DNA of 42,503 nt, from contig NZ_AXWV01000034.1 of the NCBI RefSeq assembly GCF_000482845.1, forward strand, positions 1-42,503, given 5' to 3'. Positions 17,105 through 24,640 of the stretch are shown in pieces. Made by a program: the position numbers and the translations under genes. This DNA comes from Anaerobiospirillum succiniciproducens DSM 6400 (GTDB taxonomy: Bacteria > Pseudomonadota > Gammaproteobacteria > Enterobacterales > Succinivibrionaceae). How positions within the stretch are numbered: position 1 is the stretch's first letter; the number at the start of each line of letters is the position of its first letter. The notes beneath the pieces were generated by a model. That model worked only from the letters and a program-made list of their open reading frames with translations, had not been told where the DNA came from and did not search any database.

Positions 17105-17139
17105 CGGTTTTTCCTATGGCTAATCAGCTTAAAAAACCG
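17105..17139. promoter_or_regulatory. Inverted repeat in the rpoZ upstream region
   Basis: CGGTTTTT (17105-17112) and AAAAACCG (17132-17139) form an 8-bp inverted repeat about 270 bp upstream of rpoZ. Further upstream a second near-palindrome, CTAGCTTAATAAGCTAG, covers 17035-17051. There is no gene in 16839-17366; these may be operators or leader hairpins, with no clear function. Confidence 0.35.
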
Positions 17140-17365
17140 TAGTGGGCCTATGTTCTCTAATGCAGTTATATGAATTCTGGGTATTAACGCATATAGCGTG
17201 CTAAGTGCATATTAATCACTATTATGCACAAAGCTCTCTATTCTAACAAAAATTCTACCTAAAAGTGCATTACTGATGCGATCAGATCATGGTCCATAGC
17301 GATCTTATCGTAAGGGCACATTAAATACAGCACCTTGAAACACGAAAGACCATAGCTATGGGCAT

Positions 17366-17388
17366 AAAAGAGCAAGAACTTGCTCTTT
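17366..17388 (-). terminator. gmk terminator
   Basis: AAAGAGCAAG pairs with CTTGCTCTTT directly after the gmk stop codon, with a short T run (TTTT) on the minus strand. The tight loop means that the innermost pairs must open. Confidence 0.6.
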
Positions 17389-17392
17389 GTTA

Positions 17393-18121
17393 TTACTTGC
17401 TAGTAGCTTCTTTCTCGGCAGCCTCAGCCTTAGCCTTGGCAAAAGCTTCTTGGAATGCGCTAGCACAAGGCATCCAAGCTGCTTCGTATTCTTGTTCCTG
17501 ACGCTTCATATCTTCAAAGAGCTCTTTATTGTTAGTCTGAACATTGTTAAGGCTGCAACGCTTGCTCAGAATAATGCTGCGCAGATTGATTAAGCTCTCA
17601 TCAAAGTCATCATTGATGATTACGTAGTCGTACTCATCATAATGAGAGATCTCTGACATGGCCTTAGCCATACGCTTACGAATCACCTCAGGAGTATCCT
17701 GACCGCGCTTAATAAGACGCTCTTGTAAGGTGTTTAATGATGGCGGCATGATAAAGATCTTAACTGCCTGAGGCATCTGCTCTTTGATAAGACGGGCTCC
17801 CTGCCAGTCGATGTCAAAGAACACGTCCTTTCCATCATTGATCCAATCCATCACGATTTCTTTGGAGGTGCCGTAGTAGTTATCAAACACCTTAGCATGC
17901 TCAAAGAAAGCACCGCGATCAATGAGGGATTCAAATTCCTCTACGGATACAAAGTGATAGCTCTCATGATCAACCTCACCTGGGCGTGGTTCACGGGTAG
18001 TGTGAGAGATGGACAGACGCATTGAGTCGTCAGTATTGAACTTCTTTAACAGAGCATTGATAAGAGAAGACTTACCAGCACCGCTTGGAGCGGATACGAT
18101 GAAGAGAGTTCCTTGTGCCAT
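17393..18121 (-). CDS. gmk: Guanylate kinase
   Basis: Converts GMP to GDP with ATP, in the purine pathway that also supplies (p)ppGpp substrates, which fits its proximity to spoT. The 242-aa protein shows the P-loop [11 protein letters not shown] (residues 9-19), the GMP-binding segment [20 protein letters not shown] and the [10 protein letters not shown] motif. About 35 extra residues at the C-terminus (Ala/Glu/Lys-rich, helical looking, from [14 protein letters not shown]) exceed the ~207-aa E. coli enzyme. The open frame continues 36 codons upstream, but the family begins at ATG 18121. The ribosome site there is weak (GGATG). engB ends 172 bp upstream. Confidence 0.95.
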   Translation of the reverse strand: MAQGTLFIVSAPSGAGKSSLINALLKKFNTDDSMRLSISHTTREPRPGEVDHESYHFVSVEEFESLIDRGAFFEHAKVFDNYYGTSKEIVMDWINDGKDVFFDIDWQGARLIKEQMPQAVKIFIMPPSLNTLQERLIKRGQDTPEVIRKRMAKAMSEISHYDEYDYVIINDDFDESLINLRSIILSKRCSLNNVQTNNKELFEDMKRQEQEYEAAWMPCASAFQEAFAKAKAEAAEKEATSK

Positions 18122-18293
18122 AACGTTACATCCAAGATAGGAATTAAGAAACAAAAGAGCGGTTATAAAAATAGCTTTAGTGTAGCTAAGATTGCTCTTT
18201 AATGAGTAGCAATTGTTTTTAAGATGCATGCTTATTGAGCATGCACTTGTAAGCTAGCAGCTATTTTAAGATCTGCTTAACTGAAAAGGTCAA

Positions 18294-18953
18294 TTACTCA
18301 CCATCGGCAGCATCAGCAGAAGCTTCAGCCATTTCCTCAGGATCGTAAAGGATAGTAAACCAGTTGTTGAGGATGGAGTGGATCTCATCAAGACCGATCT
18401 TTTCCCAAGCAGAGAATGCAACTACAGTGAAGTTGCCACCAAACTCAGATAACAGGTGCTTAACCTCACCAACTGCCTCTTTACGGCGGTTAACTCCAAG
18501 CTTGTCTGCCTTAGTTAGCAAAATCAGCGCTGGGATGTTGGCTGCAATAGACCAGTCAATCACTAAGCGATCGTGATCTTTAAGTGGATGACGAATATCC
18601 ATAGTGACTACGAGACCGCGTAAAGCCTGACGCTTTTGTAGGTACTCAGACATGGACTTTTGCCACTCGATCTTCATGGAGCGAGACACTGCAGCATAGC
18701 CATAGCCTGGCAGATCAACTAAGGTACGACCTGGTGCAACCTGGAAGAGGTTGATAAGACGGGTACGTCCTGGGGTACGTGAGGTTTTGGCTAAGTGCTT
18801 TTGATCGCAAATAGCATTGATAGCAGAGGACTTGCCGGAGTTGGAGCGGCCAGCAAAGGCGATCTCAACACCAAGATCCTTTGGTAAATGCTTTATATCA
18901 GGGGCACTGGTGATAAAGCGAGTCTTTCTAAAATCGAGGGCTTCTTCAGCCAT
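18294..18953 (-). CDS. engB: Ribosome biogenesis GTPase EngB (YihA/YsxC)
   Basis: Essential GTPase needed for late assembly of the large ribosomal subunit. The 219-aa protein has the G1 motif GRSNSGKSS, G3 DLPGYGYA, G4 TKAD and G5 SA, in family order, with the SRTPGRTR switch segment. The start ATG is preceded by CAGGAG. A TATAAT lies on the minus strand at 19104-19109, but without a good -35. In E. coli the gene neighbours polA, spf, hemN and glnG. Here glnG is also next in line after the DUF3334 gene, so the region is partly conserved. The C-terminal ~15 residues are acidic. Confidence 0.96.
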   Translation of the reverse strand: MAEEALDFRKTRFITSAPDIKHLPKDLGVEIAFAGRSNSGKSSAINAICDQKHLAKTSRTPGRTRLINLFQVAPGRTLVDLPGYGYAAVSRSMKIEWQKSMSEYLQKRQALRGLVVTMDIRHPLKDHDRLVIDWSIAANIPALILLTKADKLGVNRRKEAVGEVKHLLSEFGGNFTVVAFSAWEKIGLDEIHSILNNWFTILYDPEEMAEASADAADGE

Positions 18954-19115
18954 AGCCTTACTCCTGAAAACTTAGAAAACTAGAAAAATCGCATAAGTAT
19001 ACGCTTTTCGAGCCCATTTTGGGTAAAAACATCGCAACAAAGCAAAAATAGCTTATCAAAGACAAGATGCTACAAAGCAAGCATAGCGATGCAATGGCTA
19101 TAGATTATAGCGTGC

Positions 19116-19149
19116 AAAAACGAACAACGCCGCTAAAGTGCGGCGTTGT
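19116..19149 (-). terminator. Terminator of the DUF3334 gene
   Basis: A 10-bp perfect GC-rich stem, ACAACGCCGC with GCGGCGTTGT around a 6-nt loop (19124-19149), followed on the minus strand by TCGTTTTTG. It lies 105 nt past the stop codon. Confidence 0.75.
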
Positions 19150-19254
19150 CGATAATGCTTAAGACTGCTGTGGCCTCAAGCTAAAAGATAAGTGCCTGGG
19201 TTTACAGCGTTTAAAGCTGTGCTTGAGGCGTTAGCTTATCTAAAGGTGGGTATC

Positions 19255-19872
19255 TTAAACGATACCAGCCTGAGCCATGATCTCCTCAGGAGTTAACTCA
19301 CGCTCCTTAGGATCAAGATCGCGAACAAGCTTGAACTCGGTGTGGTCCATAGCAAGCTCAAGGTAGAAAGCGTTGTTAGACTCGGTGAAGAAAGTAATAC
19401 GAGAAACCTCTGGGTGGTCTAAGGTCATGTTGATGTTAATCTCAACCTGGTGAGGCAGGGCTAACATCTTAGGCTGTGACTGATTGATGTGACCATTTAA
19501 GGAGGTGCTCATCTTGGCAGTGAAGTTACCAACCATCTGATTCATGAGCTCGCCTAAGGTGTTAGAAACTTCATCAGAGGTGTAGTTCTTAACTAAGTCT
19601 GCATCACCTAAGCCCATGCGCTTCATGTAGGAGCTATATAACTCCATGGCAGTCTCTTTGCTGAAGTTTAAAACCACCATGCCTGAGAAGGTGCCAGTGA
19701 ACAGAACAAAAGTACCGATATCTGGACGTAAGGTGGTGTTGTTGATCTTCTGGATCATTGGGGTGAAAGAAACCTTATCACCGGTAGCAGAACTTAAAAC
19801 TTCGGTAACACTATCACATAAGGATAAGAGGATGTCGTCGCAGGTGATAACCTGATGCTTTGAAATTAACAT
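19255..19872 (-). CDS. DUF3334 family protein (CheX/CheC-like)
   Basis: A 205-aa cytoplasmic protein that I recognise as DUF3334, a family found in Vibrio, Shewanella, Aeromonas and related Gammaproteobacteria with no established function. It begins with TCDDILLSLCDSV and contains the central TSDEVSNTLGELMNQMVGNF segment, in which the ELMNQMVGN part resembles the CheX/CheC phosphatase-type helix (E-x-x-N). The late ITFFTESNNAFYLELAMD block is also typical. No signal peptide or membrane segment is visible. It stands alone between engB and ntrC with its own terminator and a long upstream region, so it is probably separately regulated. The link to chemotaxis-like phosphatases rests on motif similarity only. 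Confidence 0.8.
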   Translation of the reverse strand: MLISKHQVITCDDILLSLCDSVTEVLSSATGDKVSFTPMIQKINNTTLRPDIGTFVLFTGTFSGMVVLNFSKETAMELYSSYMKRMGLGDADLVKNYTSDEVSNTLGELMNQMVGNFTAKMSTSLNGHINQSQPKMLALPHQVEININMTLDHPEVSRITFFTESNNAFYLELAMDHTEFKLVRDLDPKERELTPEEIMAQAGIV

Positions 19873-20150
19873 TTAACTGGCTGTCTCACAAAATCAAGCT
19901 TATAAGCTTACAAAACCCTATGACAGAAGAGACCTGTCGTATCACACGCCTAATAGTAATCTTATCTAAAAGAACTCACTTGATGCTTGTTTGGCATAGA
20001 GGCGGCATGTGCTGTATCTGCTATCTGAGTCATCGCTGACTCATTAGAGATTATTGTGCAGCAAACTTACAGAAACTGCATAGATACAGGATCGAAAAGT
20101 ATTTACTAGATATAACAATCTATGGCCACATTCTAACGAAAAATGGCACA

Positions 20151-20189
20151 AATACAAGTTTATGACGCCGATTAATACAAGTTTATGAC
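20151..20189. repeat. 16-bp direct repeat upstream of the DUF3334 gene
   Basis: AATACAAGTTTATGAC occurs at 20151-20166 and again, identical, at 20174-20189. The 23-bp period is about two helical turns, so two copies of one DNA-binding protein could sit on the same face. They lie about 280-320 bp upstream of the DUF3334 start codon. Confidence 0.6.
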
Positions 20190-20388
20190 AAGTGACTAGC
20201 TAGCCATCTGTGTAATATGTTAGCCAAAGTGGCTTGTACATGAGCTTGGCAACTATGCTAGTTTACAGATGCTACAGATTATCTACCTATTTTAATTGTC
20301 AGAGGGGTATAAGGATATGTCGTTGTGAAAAGGCATGGTCTTAACTAAGCATAGCCTTATTTTTCTCCATCAGTGCGGGCGCTACTAG

Positions 20389-20501
20389 GCGATAGCCTTG
20401 CTAAGAAGGGCCACATGGTGCGCTGTATTGTCATGATTGGCGTTTAGGTGCGATTACCTTGCGATGTAGGGAGCTTCGGTTCGATTGCCTTGCGATGAGG
20501 G
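20389..20501. repeat. Three imperfect CGATTNCCTTGC repeats
   Basis: Related 20-bp blocks of the form CGAT(T/A)GCCTTGCNANGAGGG begin near 20390, 20451 and 20482, downstream of ntrC beyond its terminator. They are degenerate. The rest of 19873-20538 shows no gene. Confidence 0.45.
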
Positions 20502-20538
20502 CCCTAAGATGTGGAGTATTTGCATTCAGGATTGCTGA

Positions 20539-20579
20539 AAACGACAACGTCCGTGCTGCAAGGCAGGACGGACGTTGTC
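20539..20579 (-). terminator. ntrC terminator
   Basis: A 12-bp perfect stem, GACAACGTCCGT with ACGGACGTTGTC, extended by inner pairing of CTGC with GCAG, followed on the minus strand by GTTTTC. It lies 55 nt past the ntrC stop. The T run is short but the stem is exceptionally stable. Confidence 0.7.
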
Positions 20580-20634
20580 AGGCGCAAGTCTCAAATCAGC
20601 TTATCGCTAGGCGATGGGCTGAGTTTTAAGATGC

Positions 20635-22059
20635 TTAGCTATTGATGTTGAGCTCTTTGAGCTTACGGGTCAGGGTGTTACGGCCCCAACCTAAGAGCTT
20701 AGCTGACTCTTGCTTGTGGTTGCTAGTAAAGGCTAAAGCAGCCTCTAACATGACACGCTCAAACTCAGGGGTGGCCTCAGAAAGAATGTCATGCTCACCA
20801 GCGCGAAGACGACCATCTACCCAATTTCTAAGCTGCTCTTGCCATGAGGTAGGTTCCTTAGAAGTACCAGTGATGGAGGTAGTAATCTTAGCTTGCTGAT
20901 TGCGAGCCTGCATAAACTCTGATGGCAGGTCGGTCATCTGAATATCACGACCAGTAACCATGATGGTTAAGTACTTACACAGGTTCTTAAGCTGTCTTAC
21001 GTTGCCTGGCCATGGCTGACGGCATAAGAAAACTAATACCTCAGAGGTCAGCTTCTTAGGCTCTTGATTGTTCTCAAGGGCAGCTTGGGCTAAGAAGTGC
21101 TTAGCGAGCATTGGGATGTCATTGTTACGCTCACGCAGTGGTGGCATATTGATGTGAATGACATTGAGGCGGTAGTACAGATCTGCACGGAACTTACCAT
21201 TTTTAACTAACTCTTCTAAGTTGTGAGAGCTAGAGGCAATCACACGTACGTCAGCCTTACGGGTGGCGCTAAAGCCAAGTGGCATATACTCATGATCGCG
21301 GATAACGGTGACTAAGCGAGTCTGTGCATCCATTGGCATGTCACCAATTTCATTGATGAACAGAGTACCGTTGTTAGCTCGCTCAATAGCACATACAGCA
21401 CCATTTTCATTAGAGAACAGCTCATGCTCAACAGTCTCTTGAGGCAGTGATGAGATGTTCACAGAAACAAAGCGACCCTTATCGCAGCGCTCTGAGTGGT
21501 TGTGCAGTGCCTGAGCTACGATTTCACGGCCAGTGCCGCTCTCGCCAAAGATGAATACAGGTACATCAGTCTTAGATAAACGGCCGATGAACTTGAATAC
21601 TTCCTGCATGGCAGGGCTCTTACCGATAATCTCGACATCCTCGCCTTCAGTTGCAGGAGCTGGATTCTCTTCCTTCTTACGGGTCTGATTAACACGGTGT
21701 ACAGCAGCACGTCTGATAACCTTAACTGCCTGCTCAATATCAAATGGCTTAGGCAGGTACTCAAAAGAACCGTGCTCATAAGAATCGATAGCGGCGCTTA
21801 AGTCAGAGTTAGCGGTAATGATGATGAATGGGATGTTTGGATCGACTTCATGGACTCTCTTGATTAAAGATAAGCCATCGATACCGCCTGGCATGTTAAT
21901 GTCAGATACGATTACATCAGGAATCTCATTTTTAAGAGCCTCTAGAGCCTCAATACCGTTGCTAAAGAGACGGTGATTGATTTGGTTGACATCAAGAGCG
22001 CGATCGAAGACGAAGCGGATGGAGTCATCGTCATCAATAACCCAAATTAGCGGATCCAT
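20635..22059 (-). CDS. glnG: NtrC-family response regulator with degenerate AAA+ domain
   Basis: Full-length NtrC homologue (474 aa; E. coli 469). The receiver domain is intact: acidic pocket VIDDDDS, phosphoacceptor Asp53 (VSDINMPG), Thr82 and Lys104. The C-terminal Fis-type HTH (KQESAKLLGWGRNTLTRKLKEL) is almost identical to E. coli NtrC. The central AAA+ domain is abnormal. Walker A reads GESGTGRE (Arg178 for Lys), Walker B reads GTLFINEIGD (Asn236 for Asp), and the GAFTGA loop that contacts sigma-54 is replaced by GAVCAIER, with about eight residues missing. I confirmed these codons on the minus strand; there is no frameshift. ATP hydrolysis and sigma-54 activation are therefore unlikely. 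Rhodobacter capsulatus NtrC, which lacks GAFTGA and works with sigma-70, is a known precedent. The kinase gene ntrB lies 389 bp upstream. Confidence 0.93.
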   Translation of the reverse strand: MDPLIWVIDDDDSIRFVFDRALDVNQINHRLFSNGIEALEALKNEIPDVIVSDINMPGGIDGLSLIKRVHEVDPNIPFIIITANSDLSAAIDSYEHGSFEYLPKPFDIEQAVKVIRRAAVHRVNQTRKKEENPAPATEGEDVEIIGKSPAMQEVFKFIGRLSKTDVPVFIFGESGTGREIVAQALHNHSERCDKGRFVSVNISSLPQETVEHELFSNENGAVCAIERANNGTLFINEIGDMPMDAQTRLVTVIRDHEYMPLGFSATRKADVRVIASSSHNLEELVKNGKFRADLYYRLNVIHINMPPLRERNNDIPMLAKHFLAQAALENNQEPKKLTSEVLVFLCRQPWPGNVRQLKNLCKYLTIMVTGRDIQMTDLPSEFMQARNQQAKITTSITGTSKEPTSWQEQLRNWVDGRLRAGEHDILSEATPEFERVMLEAALAFTSNHKQESAKLLGWGRNTLTRKLKELNINS

Positions 22060-22448
22060 AAAAACCTCAAGCTGTGTTGTCTGCGGCTAAGGCGTCACCT
22101 ACGGTATTACAAGTTTGGCTACGATAAACTTATTGCACTATGTGCAAAGAATCGTTGCCATCCCTTAAAGGTAAAGGGTGGTAAAACGCTATGGCCTAAG
22201 CCTAAGGTAGTGCGTCCCAGAGTACGGCCAATAAGAGCAAGTACAAGCAATCTAAATAGGTCGCAAGCTACCTTTTGGTAGTCGTTGTTAGCCGCTGCAT
22301 TATGCAAAGCTAGTAAAAGCTTTCCTAAAGAGACAGTGGCCTAATGAAATCTTTGTTATCAATAGCTTTAGTCAAAAATCTAAAGCTATTGTTTATCCTT
22401 GCCTAGGACCACTAAGTGGTGGTCTTTTGTGACAACTTCAATGAATGC
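22060..22448. other. ntrB-ntrC intergenic gap
   Basis: A 389-bp gap between two genes that are normally adjacent or overlapping. It contains a GACCAC/GTGGTC hairpin at 22407-22424 followed by TTTT on the plus strand, which has no plus-strand gene to serve. No other structure or gene is convincing. ntrC probably has its own promoter here. Confidence 0.4.
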
Positions 22449-23570
22449 TTAATTCATCAAATTGTGAATCACACCAGAGTGCATAGACTGACTGGCGTTA
22501 TTGTTGTCATTGGTGATAGGCAGAATGATCTTGAACACGGTGCACCCTGGTTCGCTCTCGCACTCAATAGTGCCGCGATGATGCTCCACAATATTCTGAG
22601 CAATGGATAAACCTAATCCATGACCCTCAGAACGGGAGGTAATCATTGGGTAGAACAACATGTCCTTAATCTGAGGCGGGATACCAGGACCGTTATCGAT
22701 AATGGCTACCTCAATGGACATTGAATACTTAATGCCATTGACTAAAGCTCCCATTAAAGCGCGGGTGCGGATCTTAACTGACGGATAGACAGTATTGGCC
22801 TCAGTTAATGCCTGTACGGCATTACTAATGATGTTAATCATGACCTGCTGCATGGCATCTACATCAAGTAGCAGCTCTGGCAGCGATGGGTCGTAATCTT
22901 TTTCAAAGCGGCATGTGCCCTTAGTGGCCATGCTTTCTAAAGACAGCACTTTCTCAATGACATAGTGGATGTTAGCCATGGTGCGAGGATTTGGTCGCTG
23001 TGGGCCTAATAGACGATCTACTAATGCCTTAAGACGGTCTGACTGCTCAATGATGACCTTGGTGTACTCCTTAAGATCATTGTCTTTAGAGTAGGTCATC
23101 TCTAGAAGCTGTGCTGCGCCACGGATGCCACCTAATGGGTTCTTGATCTCATGAGCAAGGTTTCTAATGAGATCGCGGGCTGCAATATGTTGATTGCGGC
23201 GCTGCAGGTCATCATTGAGTTTTTGCTGATAATCAAGACGGTGAATTTCTACCATCAGACCACGTGCTCTGCCGGTATATGGTGAGATATACACGTCGGC
23301 ATGGAAGCGATTTTGGTGTTCTGGAGTGAAAGTGATATCAGTAGCAGTGAATCCTTGAAAAGATGGTGAATTCGCGTTCTGAAGGGACTCAATCAAGCTC
23401 TTCTCATTGCTATCAATAAGATCAAGCAGCTTAATTCCCTGCAGCTTGGTACGAGACATGGAAAACAACTGCTCGGCCGCAGTGTTGGCATAAGCAACCT
23501 TTAACTGAGAGTCGATCACCAATATTGAGGTGGAGATACTCTCGATAATGGTTTTAGAGTCGCATTGCAT
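22449..23570 (-). CDS. glnL: Nitrogen regulation sensor kinase NtrB
   Basis: Cytoplasmic histidine kinase/phosphatase that controls NtrC according to PII status. The 373-aa protein (E. coli 349) has an N-terminal PAS domain (about 5-110). The H-box RNLAHEIKNPLGGIRGAAQ carries the phosphorylated His140. The N-box IISNAVQAL and the G-boxes DNGPGIP and GHGLGLSIAQNIV complete the catalytic domain. No membrane segment is visible, as expected. All catalytic motifs look functional, in contrast to the partner ntrC. About 20 extra residues follow the kinase core (NDNNNASQSMHSG). Ribosome site AAAGG lies about 10 nt before the ATG. Confidence 0.94.
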   Translation of the reverse strand: MQCDSKTIIESISTSILVIDSQLKVAYANTAAEQLFSMSRTKLQGIKLLDLIDSNEKSLIESLQNANSPSFQGFTATDITFTPEHQNRFHADVYISPYTGRARGLMVEIHRLDYQQKLNDDLQRRNQHIAARDLIRNLAHEIKNPLGGIRGAAQLLEMTYSKDNDLKEYTKVIIEQSDRLKALVDRLLGPQRPNPRTMANIHYVIEKVLSLESMATKGTCRFEKDYDPSLPELLLDVDAMQQVMINIISNAVQALTEANTVYPSVKIRTRALMGALVNGIKYSMSIEVAIIDNGPGIPPQIKDMLFYPMITSRSEGHGLGLSIAQNIVEHHRGTIECESEPGCTVFKIILPITNDNNNASQSMHSGVIHNLMN

Positions 23571-24551
23571 GGCAGCTACCTTTAGTTGAGCCTGACAAAG
23601 GCCTAAAGTAAATCCAATAGAACAATGTGATACTGTTTGCTTTAAGCATTTGAGCTAACTTAAGACTCGCTTATGAGGCCTTAACCAAGGGATCTTTTTA
23701 TGATCGAATGGCCATTACCTAAATTAGGTAGCGCCTTAGCCTGGTACTTGTAGCTTCGTTTGGTCTACGAGACACAGGCCTTAAGCTCTAATATGCTCTT
23801 TGGGGATATAACGTCCCATGTATCTTGAGTTTGCCAACTGAGAAAGTACCCGTATCTCTTATAACTAATGGAGATTTACGCTGGCACTTAATCAAGTTAA
23901 CCAATGTCCTTATGTAGTACCTAAACTACGAGCACTCAAAATGGGGCACAGTAGTTAGTACTGAGCATCTTTAACTATTGTATGTACACTGCAAAATGTA
24001 GTGTCCATATATTATCTTTAGCCCAACTATATCTAATTTCATAGATGAGCTAAGTTGAGTGAAGTAAGATGTTCTAAAACCCACTAACAAGATAAGAATG
24101 CTCAACTTTAGGGCTTTCTTATGCTTAAGCACTACTACTTAAGCGCGCTAATGAGTAAAAACAGAGCAACAGCATTACACAGTAAGTTTGTGTCAAACTA
24201 ATAGTGATACTCTACAGTGCATTGACAGAAAAAAAGTGTGATATGCCCTTGATTTGTGATCCATTTTAGAGCGCCTATGTTTAAAAATGGTATAAATCTC
24301 TCATTTGCACATATATAGTGCTCAGCACATCGCGTATTTCCCCATAAAGGAACACATGTTTTTGCAGAAAAAATCGAAAAAATACTGCAATTCCTTAATT
24401 ATAAGCCAAATATAGAATATTAAGCTGCTTTGAGGCATATTTTACATGCACTCATGTAGGGCGTATGCAAGCACATGTTTCTGCATTGAAAGAACCATTT
24501 CTTAACATTAGATCCAAAGGTGAGCATTGTCACTCTACATCGCACCAAAAC
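23571..24551. other. 1-kb gene-free stretch between ntrB and typA
   Basis: No gene is recognisable on either strand. In E. coli and most relatives glnA (glutamine synthetase, about 1.4 kb) lies upstream of glnL next to typA, so this is where glnA would be expected. I saw no glutamine synthetase motif in any frame provided. I also found no clear sigma-54 promoter (GG-N10-GC with TGGCAC/TTGC context). The sequence is A/T-rich and without long repeats. Confidence 0.5.
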
Positions 24552-24589
24552 AAAAAAGCCCCCGCAAGTAAGACTTGCGAGGGCTTTTT
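24552..24589 (-). terminator. typA terminator
   Basis: AAAAGCCC-CGCAAGT pairs with ACTTGCG-GGGCTTTTT (one C/A mismatch) around loop AAG, followed on the minus strand by T residues. It lies about 50 nt past the typA stop. Confidence 0.9.
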
Positions 24590-24640
24590 AGAGCAAGTGT
24601 CTTAGCTAGAGATAGCTAAGATGCTTTGTGTTAAGGGAGA

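Noticed and set aside
22407..22430. GACCAC/GTGGTC hairpin with TTTT in the ntrB-ntrC gap as a terminator
   Set aside because: The T run is on the plus strand, where no gene ends; on the minus strand there is none, so it cannot simply terminate ntrB.
23880..23900. TGGCAC resembling a sigma-54 -24 element
   Set aside because: No GC dinucleotide at the required -12 spacing and wrong strand for ntrB.
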